A DNA stretch of 60,000 nucleotides from Takakia lepidozioides. Taxonomy: Eukaryota > Streptophyta > Takakiopsida > Takakiales > Takakiaceae. Below, piece by piece: positions 23,320 through 34,700 of this stretch. The notes beneath the pieces were generated by a model. The model saw only the letters and a list, made by a program, of their open reading frames with translations, was not told the DNA's origin and made no database searches. Numbering within the stretch: position 1 is the first letter of the stretch; every line of letters starts with the position of its first letter. The stretch lies in the NCBI GenBank assembly GCA_030704615.1, contig CM060731.1:9488001-9548000 (forward strand), in the 5' to 3' direction. The translations under genes and the position numbers were made by a program.

Positions 23320-23690
23320 CATTCAACGGGTGAACGGATGGTTGCCCATCCAAATCATTTTTGTTAGCTTCCAAACTTTGCCAGCACGTTCTAGACACCT
23401 TCTCACAGGTCCCGGACTAATATCAGATCAATCGAAATTCATTCAATGGCTCAACAGATGGTTGGCCATCGAAATGATTTTGGTTTGCTTTGAGACTTGG
23501 CCACTATGTTCAATGTGCCATGTAAGAGGCCCCAGAGTAATATGAGATCAATCGAAATTTGTTCAATGGGCCAACGGATGGTTGCCCATCCAAATGATTT
23601 TCCTTCGCTTTGAAACTTGGCCAGTGTGTTCAATGTACCTCTGATACGTCCCAGTGTAATATGAGATCAATCGAAATTATTTTGTGCTTT
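23320..23690 (-). repeat. About 121-bp tandem repeats inside the transposon, copy A
   Basis: Three tandem units of roughly 120 bp share GATTGATCTCATATTAC, AAAGC(G/A)AA, AAAATCATTTGGATGGGCAA and CCATCCGTTG in minus-strand orientation. The same series, unit for unit, occurs in the opposite orientation at 38,912-39,300. The order and private variants match (for example the unit with GGGACGTATCAGAGG), so the two blocks are copies of one array rather than independent expansions. Confidence 0.85.
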
Positions 23691-24257
23691 GAGAACTTTG
23701 TGGGTATGTTCGTAGAAAGATCATAGATTTTGCGAAATGATTATGAAATACGTAGGGACCAGGCGAACTTTGTTTGGAAGAGGACCGTTCGTAACTCGTT
23801 ATAACTTATTTGTTAACATCAATTTTCCTTGTTCTCCAGCTTTCGGAGTTCATTGCAAATACCCATATACACGTCATGACCAAATTGACACCATTGTAAA
23901 TTTGTTTACAGGGTGAACTACTTCTTCCCCATCACACGAGTGTAAATGTGAAGGAAACGCTGCCCATGCAATTGAAATTGGCAGGTGCTGCATATGTGCA
24001 TTATGTATTAACAAAATTGGTGATATACAAACTTGGCGGAATGTCATCACTGTGTTTTCCAACAATATTCAAGGTACAACAAAATGCATATGTATATGTA
24101 CTATGCTGTCAGTCATTCAAAGCCTAGTCGTCACTGTCCGGAGGATGTGAATTTGAGATGTGGCCTGATTTGCACTGTCAATTGCCAAAGCTTGCGACCG
24201 TGACTCCAGTGGTCAATGAGGGACCCATGTGGCATGTGATCATTCTGGCCTGCATCC
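23691..24257. other. Non-coding part of transposon, left half
   Basis: This lies between the 121-bp repeats and the 3' end of the RING-H2 gene. An alternative frame at 24,131-24,290 (ending SSGQ) could be the true C-terminus of that gene after a frameshift. Nothing else is recognised. Confidence 0.4.
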
Positions 24258-26468
24258 TCATACTTCCGCGCGCGGCGAAAGTTGACTTTCTCTTTCACTC
24301 TCACGACGTGGCGGAGGTGGATCGAGAACAAGTGCTCGGGCTGCATGCAAATCGGCAACGAGGCCGTCCATATCCGGCAATACAGCCCCCGAAACACGAT
24401 GATAACGGTCTGTCCATAATCGCCTCCATTTCTCTACAATTGCCTTGATGGTACTTTTGAAACTTTCCAACTGCCTCTTGCGGGCCCTGTCCCTAATCAT
24501 TGTGTCGTTTCGACGATAAGCCGCCTCGTACGCATCATTCATTCGGCGTTGACATATTATAGCATTTTCCAGTTCGGACATCAACAAATGTCTCTCAATC
24601 GGTTGTCAGTCATACAATTCGTTCTCCACCAACACCCATGGAACCTGTGGGAGCTCGATAAACCTGGACCTTCTTTGACTCCAATGCCCTCCCAGATTGT
24701 GGCAAGACTGCTCTCTCTCCCACCAATATCGAATACTTCCCGTACGTATGGTTATCTCCCAATCAGATGTGACCCAGAAATACTGGGGATCTTTGATGTA
24801 TGTCAGGTTTCCGGCATGTATGCCATGCATCTCTCTGTCTGCATCCCATACCAAGTTCTTGCCCCAATACACACAATTCAGAAATGTATATGGTAGCCCA
24901 TCCAATAGGAGGTTGTGTCGATTGTATTCAAAACCTATGGGCATTCGATCCTCCAAGCCCACCAGCTCATAGAAACGGCGATGGATTGGTGTACGACATT
25001 CTGGGCAAGCGTTCGTCCGCAAGGCTTGCGGGATAAGACATGTGAGATGGAATATATGTCCACATGATCTAAGCACATGACATCCCTCTGGGCCGTATGG
25101 ATTCCTACACATCGAACAAACTGTGTCATCTGATATCCATGACGGCAAAACGCCTTGTGGTATCTCCTCCCTCTGGGCCTTATTGATGTGGCTGGTCATC
25201 GTTCTTGTGGTGTCTCACTCTTCCTCTATCTCCAATTCCCAGTTTATGCTTCTGTTCGACCTCGAAATTTTGTGCTCACATCGATCGAACATAGAATCCA
25301 CATCTGCCCAATTGGTATACCCGACGAACACACTTGATGCGATGCGGAGATCGTTATACCTTTGCATGTTGGCATAAATGCTATCCACGCTACGGTTCGA
25401 TATGCGTGCGACACGTTCCAAGCCTGACAGTGCCCGCTCTACCCGTGCTTCTCTGGAGGCCAAATGGGTCGCCCATTGTACCCAATTCTCCCAATCGCCA
25501 TTCAATGGGACCCATGCCTGAATCTCCAGCGTTTTAGATAAGCGCCATGCAGTTGCCATGGCAATGTCCCGCACCTTTGAAACGCGGTCGACATCTAATA
25601 TCGGGTTCATCTCTGATTGAATGGCGACCCTCGAGCATTCCCCGGTTTCCAGTACTGGTCATTTTCCTTTCCTCCTTCTCTCTTCCGCAATTTGCTGTTC
25701 CTCAACCATGGTTTCATCGGCCACAGGGTCAAGGACATCCGTAACTTCCTGAATGATGCGGTCAATACTGCGATCGGACATCGCAAACTCCGCGTCCATG
25801 TCCATGACGTTTGTTCGATCCTCATTGTGGACAACAGCGCCTTCATTGTTTGGAGGCATGTCTTGCAATGTAGCTTCAAACTCGGCTATGCGCAGTGTTT
25901 GCCAGTCTAGTCGGTCCTGCAGGGTCCTGATTCGCTGGTCTCTTTCCGCCAGTTGTTCCTCTAACGTTGCAGCCGGTTGTATTCCGAACGTGTCCGGGAT
26001 GTACTTCAAATCGTATAGCAACCTTGCGTTCTTCATACTAGCAGTTTGCCAATTCACTAGACGCAAGAGTATGACCTCCACGTACAACATGGCTGCCAAG
26101 GTATACGGGATTTGACCCTTTAAGAGAGGTTGACCGCACAATGTGCAATGCACCTCATTCGCCCTATGCTGGAAATGCAAGTTCGTGCAAGACCTGGACT
26201 CTGCGTAATTGTTTTGGGTTTGCACGTCATGCCTATCCAAAGGCCACAATCGATTGATGTGGTACCATTTCACGAATTTTTTGCATCTCGCCATCGGCCA
26301 CCGGAACTCTTCCGGAACATCCTCCCAGCCTTCTTTTGCTAGTATGCTAGGGTCACCAAATACTTCCCAATTCAAGTCTTGCCTTGACCATTTGATTTTC
26401 TTAGGGGGCGGTCCATGTTCATTGGGGTCATCTCTTCCATGACGGTCATCGTCCTGGCCCTCTGCCAT
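24258..26468 (-). pseudogene. RING-H2 finger protein, transposon cargo gene
   Basis: RING-H2 proteins are usually E3 ubiquitin ligases; the substrate here is unknown. One minus-strand frame runs about 737 codons from ATG at 26,468, interrupted only by three TGA codons (25,659, 25,215, 24,606) and ended by a fourth at 24,258. The N-terminal part has WSRQDLNWEVFGDP, a possible zinc pair (CTNLHF...HCTLCGQ) and a coiled coil (LEEQLAERDQRIRTLQDRL). The RING lies at about 25,110-24,960: CSMC, then CGHIFHLTC, then CPECRTP. A Trp-rich region of unknown function follows (DWEITIRTGSIRYWWERE). No introns are needed. All breaks are single codons that CGA-to-TGA change could explain, so the decay is recent. 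A TATA box lies about 300 bp upstream (26,763). Confidence 0.8.
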
Positions 26469-26762
26469 TTTACAACAATCAGAGCAAAAGACGTAACTCT
26501 AAACCCTTTCCCCGTTAAGTAAGTTTGAGTAGGTGTCAAAATACTTCATAAAAGCTAATTTTGTAGAATAAAATGATCTTGGAAGCCAGAGGATGGCCTA
26601 TGGGAGCATTCTGCAACGACCTCACAGAAATCGCAGCAAAAAATACCCCTCACCCAACCAATGGCCTCCTTCTCCATGTGACTACGTGTCGTGGAATAAT
26701 GAAATGCCACGCATACAAAAGTTGTGTGGAGAGGAAGTGAGGGGAGAATAAGCCTCCCTTGA

Positions 26763-26770
26763 CTTATATC
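26763..26770 (-). promoter_or_regulatory. TATA box of the RING-H2 gene
   Basis: The minus strand reads GATATAAGTC about 295 bp before the ATG at 26,468, just inside the palindrome array. Very similar modules (GAGAATG, about 10-15 bases, then CTTATATG and a C-run on the plus strand) recur at 27,700-27,740 and 27,870-27,912, and in front of the kinase-like gene at 42,690-42,720. Confidence 0.6.
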
Positions 26771-26814
26771 CTCCCCGCCTTCATTTATCGGGCCACATGC
26801 AGGGCAAATCTTCT

Positions 26815-27985
26815 AGAAGCGACCGCCAACTTGGCGGTCGCTCGATTTTCCGGAAAATAAAAAAATAAGCGAGCGGGCGGCGCGGCGGGCGGCAGGCGTC
26901 GCTAGAATAAAAAACAAACGACGCCAACATAGCTTCATTTTTAAAAAAAATATTTAATTTTAAAAATGTAACCGCCACATAGATTTAAAAAAAAAAAAAT
27001 AAGCGACCGCAACATAGGCGGTCGCTTCATTTTCAAACCTTTAAATATATAAGCGACCGCCAACATAGGCGGTCACTTCATTTAACTAATAATCACATTG
27101 TCCCACCAATTGAGTGACCTCTTCGTTGCATTTCCACTTCGCTCCACATCTCACATATTTCTACCTGCCGCTCCATCGACGCAGACAAAATTGACTTATA
27201 GATAGAACAGAACATGTTTGTTTACAGAAAATGACAGTGGCAGAGTGGCATTTTCAAAACATTTACAATAAATAAGCGACGCCAACATAGGCGGTCGCTT
27301 CATTTCAAAAACTTTTAAAATAAATAAGCGACCGCCAACATCGCTGAAAACATGGCGGTTGGCGGTCGCTTCATTTTCAAACATTTAAAATAAATAAGCG
27401 ACCGCCAGCATAGGCGGTCGCTTCATTTTCAAAACTTTAAAAGAAATAAGCGACCGCCAACATAGGCGGTTGCTTCATTTTCAAAAACTTGAAAAAAAAA
27501 ATCGACCGCCAACATAGGCGGTCGCTTCATTTCCAAAATAATTAAAATAAAAGCGACCGCCAGTAATGCCGGTCGCCCATTTCCAAAAATAAAAAATAAA
27601 GCGGCAGTAATGCGGTCGCTGCATCTTAAAAAATAACCATCATAGCGACCGCCAAAATGGCGGCTGCATTTTGTAAAAACAAAAACTGCCGGTAATGGAA
27701 GTGAGGGGAGAATGACTGGGGGCTTATATGCCCCCCCCTTCCTCCACGCGCAGGGCAGACCTCGTAGAAGCGACCGCCACCATGGCGGTCGCTCCATTTA
27801 AAAACAAAAAAAAACGACCGCCAGTAATGGCAATCGCTGCATTTATAAAAACAAAAAAAAAGTTCAAGCGAAGTGAAGGGAGAATGTCCCGGAGCTTATA
27901 TGCCCCCCTCCCCCCCGCCTCAATCCTCGCTCCATGCGCAGGTCACACTTCGTAGAAGCGACCGCCACCTTGGCGGTCGCTCCAT
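26815..27985. repeat. GC-palindrome array 1, upstream of the RING-H2 gene
   Basis: About 14 hairpins of the type GCGACCGCC-loop-GGCGGTCGC, mostly followed by TTCATTT and separated by AT-rich spacers. The centre varies: AACATA is commonest, with AGTAAT and ACCAT also present. Several units are partial or mutated in one arm. One unit near 27,327 holds a longer nested hairpin. Two further TATA modules (27,721-27,730 and 27,895-27,902) lie inside the array, as if the promoter had been duplicated with its palindromes. Confidence 0.9.
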
Positions 27986-28293
27986 TTAAATAAAAATGAA
28001 TGCACAGTTGGAAGCATGGCACAATTGTTCTCTATTCCACAAACAAATCACCGAACACAAACATGAGCAAGTGACGGTGCCTTTGGCCGACATTTTGGCT
28101 GGTATACATATGGGCAACATCTTTTATTTTCCAACACATACACAACAGCAATACAAATACTCATTGTGACAATGATCACATTGATATTACTTCAGTACAG
28201 AAATATAAACATGTCCACTAAAAAATGCTGATGCATGCCTACAGTTGTTTTGCTTCAATTCATTCTACTGTTTCGACGGCGGGACGAAGAAGA

Positions 28294-31144
28294 TCATAAT
28301 CCTAATGCTCCGATGGGTTGAAAATCCGGGTCACCCTCGACTACACCACCGTTGCCATGATCAGTGCTGGAATCGTCCTCCCTATCCGACCTCATATGTC
28401 CAGGCCTTTGAATCTGCAAGCGACCTCGAACCACATTTAGTTCTCTCTAAGGTCGACTCCCGCTCCGGTCTTGAATACCATCCACGGTATCTGGCCTGTT
28501 TGTGGGCCAATCGCCTACAGAAGGTTGGACTGTTCTCTGTTGTTTATGGACTTGGGACGCAATCGAAGGTGGTCTCGAAGGAGGTACTGGAGGGGGGACT
28601 GCCCGAGATGGACCGACATTAGATGGTCCGGCATGTGAGGAACCACGGGTCTGCTGCGCAACACGTCAGTTAAGGTGGAATTGTAGTGGCAGGTTGTCAT
28701 CATCCGAGGCTTCAACTTCCGTCCGGTCCAATGCAGCAGAATGATGCATGCGTGTGGAAAACAGATCAACCTTGTTGCTCCTTAATGCCCGCTGTGTTGA
28801 TGGGGAGCTGGATCGGTTTTGGCATTGTGGTGGAGCTGGTCATATCGGTGAGGCATGATCCCGTCTCGTCGACTGTACAATGGGTTCGATACCATTGTTT
28901 GTATGAACGGGGTTGCGTACGTCGATCGGTCCTGGCAGTACATCACCCCTAAGCTCCATTGGGGCACTACCGGTGGCTTCAGCGTGTAGTGGGAGGCGAG
29001 GGTCGACCCTAACTTCATTTTGAGGACCATGTTCTGGGGATGACACAATTGCAGCTTCACCTTCATCTGCGATATGCATTTATTCAAGAAGGTCATCAAA
29101 GGTCGGCTGGATATAAGCATCCTCCTCTGTGAATGTAAACGGGTCATACGCATTTTCAGGAGCATCATCGGATCCATCTTCACTAGAGGCAGATAATTCT
29201 CTCTGAGATGATTATCTCTGAGGCTCAGTATCGTCACTCATCGAATCAGCCTCAGAAGCAGAGTCTTCGGAATGTAAATTCCTTTCATACCATGCTGTAG
29301 CATCATCCGCTGCCCTCTCACGTAGCAGTCGGCAATTGGTATACACATACACCAATTTGTCAGCCTTCGCCGGATTCAACCTGTTGCGAATCTTGTTGTG
29401 AACAAATGAATAACTGCTCCAATTGCGTTGCAAGATGAGGCAGAACATACTTGAGCAAGAATACGCTTCGCAATGGGAGCCAATTTTTTTGCTCCAGCTC
29501 CAATCAGATCCCACCATTCATGTGGCAGCATATTGAGCTCTTTTGGATCCGACATGTTCTAAAAAGGGTCGCGACAATCTGAGAAGCATTGGTACTCAGA
29601 TATAACTCTCTCTGCATGGTTCGGCGGAGCCAGTCGCATGAGCACTCGCACGAGGCCGGCCTTGGCATCAGCGTCGTCTCGGAGCATGGTATTGTCGAGC
29701 AAGAATGGATTGAGCAAAGCCCCCGCATAATGCAAGTCTGTTCAAACCATCGAACGACGATTGTAAAATGCATCATCAGCATTGTCCGCAAGTTCAGGTT
29801 CCAAGGAGAAGGGAGGATGCCTCAAGGATTGGACGTGCTTCTCAAGATTTTGCATTAGTAACCATGCCTTGCCCATTACTAGTTGCTTTCCATCAAACTC
29901 CCGCAAGACGATTAACACCGGCTCAACCATATAAACAAAGTTTTCACATTTCTTCCAGAAATCATCGCTGCGAATGCTATTTCGAACTTTTCGACTTTTG
30001 CCCAATGACTTGGCTTTTCTGGAGTCCCGCAATGTCCGTGTGTACGCATCCCATTGAGGATCGATGATGGTGTGCTCCAGACTGCTCTTCACCATCACCA
30101 ACCGATCCACCATCAAGAAGTTAGTGACAAAACGAATTTCACCTGGATTGCAGAGGCTGTATTTGGGTTCGTGCCTCCTACATATTGCCAAAGGGATATG
30201 GTGTGTGTGGATGAACGACACAACAGTCTTCGCTCGCTTGACAAGTTGTTTCACCCACTATTCTTTTCCCCAATCTTCCAAAAGGAGGTTAAGGATATGA
30301 GCAGCACAACCTTGATAGTACATATGGGGATAACGTGCCAACAACATGTCTGCAGTATTTCTCATGGTAGCGGCATTGTCTATGCATATTTGCACGATTC
30401 TATCACTCTGACCTGTTCGATGAAGTCCGTCAATAATTGACATTGATAACGTCCATCTTTCTTCTCGCCGCTAGTGTCGACCGATCCCAAGAATTGTTTA
30501 CCAGCTGGACATACGAGCATGACATTGAACAACGGTCTATTTGTGACACAACTCCAACCATCGACACATATAGTGCTTCCATATTTTCTGATACACTCGT
30601 CCGTCCTATCGTTGACCTTTGGGGTAAGCTCGGTCATGTCGTCTTCTAGCAATCATGTGCGGAGATTGTGATAAGTCGGAGGCACGTACATGGATCTGGA
30701 CTCCAAGGTTGCTCTAACAGCAGAAACAAATGCCGGAAGCCTTGCCACATTAAATGGTATGTTGGCCTCAAAGAAAAACTGCGCCCATTTTTTATCCACC
30801 TGTCTTTGGTGTTGCTCGGGCACAACGCACTTGTCCAAGGACACCCGAAGCCTCACAAGAGTCGCTCTGGATACTAATCAAGGCATCTCAGAGGTCATGT
30901 CCAGATCCAAAGACATTTGAATATTGCCTCCACACTGGGCAAAATGGTTTTTTACCCGCATAGATGCTTTGGGGCATAAACCCACCCCAGCACTCTTCAC
31001 ACTTATATAGCCGAGGTGAGCGAGCAACCGATCTTTACGATAAGAAAGCTTTAATCCACATAGGTTGCACTCAACACTACCAGTGGTACTGACAGTGTTT
31101 GGGATTGCCGTATACCAAGGGCTCCATTCCTCCCTCATCTTCAC
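28294..31144 (-). pseudogene. hAT-type transposase (BED/DUF659), decayed
   Basis: hAT transposases cut and paste elements with short inverted termini and 8-bp target duplications. In order on the minus strand: a BED-type zinc finger near the N-terminus (CNLCGLKLSYRKDRLLAH); the DUF659 core (STICVDGWSCVTNRPLFNVM, LGSVDTSGEKKDG, then IVQICIDNAATMRNTADML with GCAAHILNLLLEDWG); a middle region (GEIRFVTNFLMVDRL); and the hAT dimerisation region (LHYAGALLNPFLLDN, PHEWWDLIGAGAKKLAPIAK, RNWSSYSFVHNKIRNRL), followed by an acidic, Pro/Ser-rich tail to about 28,294. It is broken by several TGA/TAG/TAA stops and at least two frameshifts (near 30,410 and 29,420). It is the only gene here that could have moved the element. 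Confidence 0.88.
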
Positions 31145-31457
31145 CCAATATCCACTCCCCTAGGACCTAGCGATGCAAGCAACAAAAAACAGTCACCTAT
31201 AAATGAACGTGTTGTGAATGTAGAGTGCAATGTGATAGCCCAACACTTCTACACTTGTCAGCAACCCAAGTGGGTCGATGTGGGTTGTAGTGTTGAGCTT
31301 ATACACAATCTGCTGAAGTGGTTTTGGTGGAAGCTACAACGGCAAAAGGTGCGCACCTTCTTCTTAGGCTATACTCTCGTTCAATGGAAAAGAACATCCA
31401 AAGAAACCTCAAGTGTTTGTGCCAAAAGAAGTGAAGAGCTTGGTGACCCTCTTCCCT

Positions 31458-31465
31458 TATATATG
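31458..31465 (-). promoter_or_regulatory. TATA box of the transposase gene
   Basis: The minus strand reads CATATATAAGGG about 315 bp before the transposase start and about 100 bp inside palindrome array 2. The same array-TATA-300-bp leader spacing is seen for the other two genes of the element. Confidence 0.55.
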
Positions 31466-31569
31466 ATCCAAGAGGGATGAAAGTGAAATGAAAGTGAAAT
31501 GAATAAATGACAAATCAATAGCGCCCACCCAAAAAAGGCTGTACAACCATATTTGTTGTAATTTTGAAA

Positions 31570-32345
31570 TTAAACGACCGCTAATACTATGGTCCGTATT
31601 TTTATTTTTTATGAAAAACAAACGACCGCCACTACTGCGGTCGCTTTTATTTCCTTTCATTTTGTGCAATATTGCGGTCACTTCTATTTTGTATATTTTT
31701 AAATTTAAGCGACCGCCAAGATAGCGGTCGCTATTTCTTTTTTTTAATCCGCCAGTGCGATCGCCAATCTTGCTTTTATTAAAAACAAATTTGAAACGAC
31801 CGCCAATATGGCGGTCGCTATTTCTTTTTCTATTTCAAAAAATAAGGCGACCGCCAGTGCGACCGCCATCTTACTTTAAAAAAAATAAAAATTGAAGCAA
31901 CCGCCAATACGGCGGTTGCTATTTTTTTTTTAATTTCGAAAAACAAAGCGACCGCCATAATTGGCGGTCGCGTTCATTTTGTTAATTTTCAAAAATGTAT
32001 TTGTCACCGTGCGACCGCCAATACGACCGCCAATCTTGTTTTTTTAAAACAATAAATTGAAGCGACCGCCAGCATAGCGGTCACTATTTGTTTTTTTAAT
32101 TCGAAAAATAAGGCGACCGCCTGTGCGACCGCCAATCTTGCTTTTTAAAAAAAACATTTGAAGCGACCGCCAATAGGGCGGTCGCTATTTCTTTTTCTAT
32201 TTCGAAAAATAAGGCGACCACCAGTGCGACCGCCAATCTTGCTTTAAAAAAAATAAAAATTGAAGCGACCGCCAATACGACAATCGCTATTTCTTTTTTA
32301 ATTTCGAAAAACAAAGCGAATTGGCGGTCGTGTTCATTTTGTTAA
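31570..32345. repeat. GC-palindrome array 2, upstream of transposase and next to transposon end
   Basis: About 12 units of GCGACCGCCAATA-GGCGGTCGC type are followed by TATTTCTTTTT, alternating with half units (GTGCGACCGCCAATCTTGCTTT). Higher-order periodicity of about 100 bp is visible (31,700-31,800-31,900 and 32,060-32,160-32,270). One unit near 31,896 has both arms changed in a matching way (GCAACCGCC/GGCGGTTGC), so pairing is kept. Confidence 0.9.
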
Positions 32346-32434
32346 TTTTCAAAATGTATTTGTCACCGCCACCGTGTCGGCGACGTGGCTGCTTAAGTGG
32401 CAGTATTTTACCTGGTATTATTTTTATCAGAATA

Positions 32435-32523
32435 TTCCCCAAACCTGACGTGACGGAGGTCTCGTCAGCGTCAGGTCTGACGTGACTTGACGCTGACTGA
32501 CGGACGTGACGCTAATAACCGGG
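32435..32523 (-). mobile_element. Transposon terminus 1 with sub-terminal GACGTGACG repeats
   Basis: Read inward from 32,523 the terminus is CCCGGTTATTAGCGTCACGT, followed by many CGTCA/TGACG words (CGTCCGTCAGTCAGCGTCAAG and on). It matches the other terminus (43,747 inward, CCTAGTTATCATTCCTGACG) over the first 11 bases with three transitions only. It interrupts the gag coding region of a gypsy element. Confidence 0.8.
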
Positions 32524-32531
32524 CTTGCAGT
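32524..32531. repeat. 8-bp target-site duplication, copy 1
   Basis: CTTGCAGT (ACTGCAAG in gag orientation) borders terminus 1. ACTGTAAG borders terminus 2 at 43,748-43,755, differing by one C/T transition. Confidence 0.75.
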
Positions 32532-33486
32532 TCTCCCTGGATTTCATTACGAAAAGATGACAACTCATGCACAATGGAAGAGACCAGATCTTCTGCAATA
32601 CCTTTCACCCCAGGGTCCCCATCAGTGAGCTCTACACAGTGACTCTCACTAGCCAGATGAGTGTGTTTCGGTTTGGTAACTTTAGACAGGCCTGCCTTGG
32701 CAGCTTTGAGACGTAACCTTTCTTCAATCAATTCCACTATCTCATCTTCAGTGGTGTAAGTATGTTTTTGCAGAAACACTTTCACAGCAGGGGGCAAGCC
32801 CTTTACAAAACAATGTTTCAAAATAGCAGGTCTCTCTGATGCAATCAAAACCGACTTACAGATTGCAGTTCGCAAGCCAGTGTAGTATTTCCACACACTA
32901 TTGCCATAATGAAATTTTAAGTCTGGTGTGGTGTAAGCTATGGGCTTTTCTTCATGAAAGAGCTTGCGAGCCAATTCTCTGGCTTCTACCCACGTAAGAT
33001 CATTTTTGTCCTTAATGTTGGACTCAAACAGTTGTCTAGCCTCTCCCTTGAGACAAATTCAAAATGACTTGACTTCGAATCTTGGGGAACTCCATTCATT
33101 TCAGTGCCGATTTCAAAAAAATCCAAGAAGAACTCAAAATCCTCCCCTAAGTTGTACTCAGGGTATTGCTGCTTATGCATTCGCTCTCCATGATCAGTTT
33201 TCCGTGGAGTAGTATCCAGAACTTCAGTTTGTTTCAGCAACATCTTCAAAAAGGGGGGGCAATTTGAAATCACCCCCATGGCTTCACACAACTCGTCCAA
33301 ATCAAATGTGGGCTGAGGCACAGTCAGCGGATCCTTGTGATCTCCGGACGACTCTCCCCTTTCCATATTATTCTTTTCATTAGTTGTTGTCTCTTCCCTC
33401 TCCTCCGCTGCATGTTTTTCCAACTCACTCAGTCCCATTGTCTCTTCTGCTTCCCTTTCTAGCATAGATCTTGTAAATACAGGCAT
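32524..33486 (-). pseudogene. Gypsy gag, 5' part (interrupted by the transposon)
   Basis: The start is at MPVFTRSMLERE (33,486). An acidic Glu-rich region (EKHAAEEREETTTNEKNN) precedes the capsid-like part (YPEYNLGEDFEFFLDFFEIG). After one frameshift near 33,055 it reads KNDLTWVEARELARKLFHEE, VWKYYTGLRTAICKSVLIAS and HCFVKGLPPAVKVFLQKHTY. It stops exactly at transposon terminus 1. The next gag codons and the zinc knuckle are found, in frame, at 43,748 onward on the opposite strand, beyond the other terminus. Confidence 0.85.
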
Positions 33487-33504
33487 GAGAAGAGGAGTGC
33501 ACGG

Positions 33505-34426
33505 TTACATGTCCGAAGGGGCACTGAGCTGCGAATCCCACCCGGACATACACTGGGATGTGATGAAGCGATGCTTGTGCAGCAGGTACACTCCTTCTCC
33601 CAAGAATGCCCACAGTTCATCTTCACCCTTGAGCCAAAAAGCCACGCGCACGATGCTGCATACCACCTTTTCCTTCACCAACAGCGTGTGGGAAGGATAT
33701 GTCTGAGCTTCTTCGGCCTTGTAGAGACCTACTATTTCACGTCGAAAACACAACCCCCGGAAAGATCAACACATCACTGGGACAAAAAGGAAATTCAGAG
33801 TCGGGGATACCCGTGATGAGCTCTTCCCAAGTGGGATCCCGGGTAGGGGCTGGCGGGACTCGAGGCCTTAAATTAGCAAGCAGAATAGATGTTTCTCCTT
33901 TAACCAGTTCCCACAATCGTAGAGGGCTCGGCTTGTCAGGAGGCAAGAAGCTCTTAAGCTCTACACCCAATTCTCGACTCACAGAGAATTGTGGAATGCC
34001 CAAGTCAGCCCAGCTAAGCTTCTCACAACCCTCCAACTGCTCCTTGGCACTAGCAAGGGGAATTTGTAGAGTGATTTCCCTGGAATGAAGCTTGAGTAGA
34101 AGGCGTGCGGCATAGGCTCCCTGAAGAGATTCGCGAATGTACCGGCTCTGCTCCCTCTGCTCCGCTTTGGTGCGTATGGGTTTGCAAGCTTCATTGCACG
34201 CAATTTCCTCAAAGGTTTTGGCCCAAAACTCCGAGGGTGTGTCCAGCGGGAGCTCGGGCCGCGGAATAGGCTCTCCCTCGGGGTAATCAACAAAAACCAA
34301 CTGCTCAGGCAACATGTTACGCACAAGCTCACAAATGTAGCGAGATTCCAGCGTCAGAGTCTGCTTCAAGCGCGGGACCTCGAATTGATCAAGTTCAAAC
34401 GAACCACGCTCAGAACTGGAAACCAT
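33505..34426 (-). pseudogene. ORF upstream of gypsy gag, unknown function
   Basis: An open frame from 34,426 (MVSSSERGSFELDQFEVPRL) runs to 33,737 and continues after one frameshift (33,737-33,753 overlap) as CFRREIVGLYKAEEAQTYPS to a stop at 33,505, only 18 bases before the gag start. No domain is recognised. The close spacing suggests it belongs to the retroelement transcript. Possible roles are an extra N-terminal Gag portion or an acquired ORF; I cannot decide. Confidence 0.55.
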
Positions 34427-34700
34427 AGTGCTTACTTGCTAAACTCTCAAAACACATAAAAGCTCGAGCAGACAAACTCTCTCTCTCTCTCTCTCTCTCA
34501 CTGCGCGAGACACAAGCCGCCATTTTGCCACTACCTCTCCCTTCAATCATGCAGGATCCCCCGTACACAATCTACTATTCTCATGTGCTTCGTACGAACT
34601 AAATCCTCTGTCAACGATTTCAGTTACCCCGCATCTCCACCATGATTCCAGAGCTATGGGTTTGTTCCCCTTCCTCTACCGGACTTAATCCTATCTGGGG
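34427..34700 (-). other. Leader or LTR remnant of the gag-bearing gypsy, with CT repeat
   Basis: This lies upstream (minus strand) of the ORF starting at 34,426 and contains a CT dinucleotide run at about 34,477-34,499. No LTR boundary can be paired. Near 34,700 it abuts a different gypsy element in plus orientation. Confidence 0.4.

Noticed and set aside
24258-26468. TGA used as a sense codon (recoding or alternative code)
   Set aside because: GPAA1 and the other genes use the standard code, and the transposase of the same element also has TAG and TAA stops. Decay by deamination is simpler.
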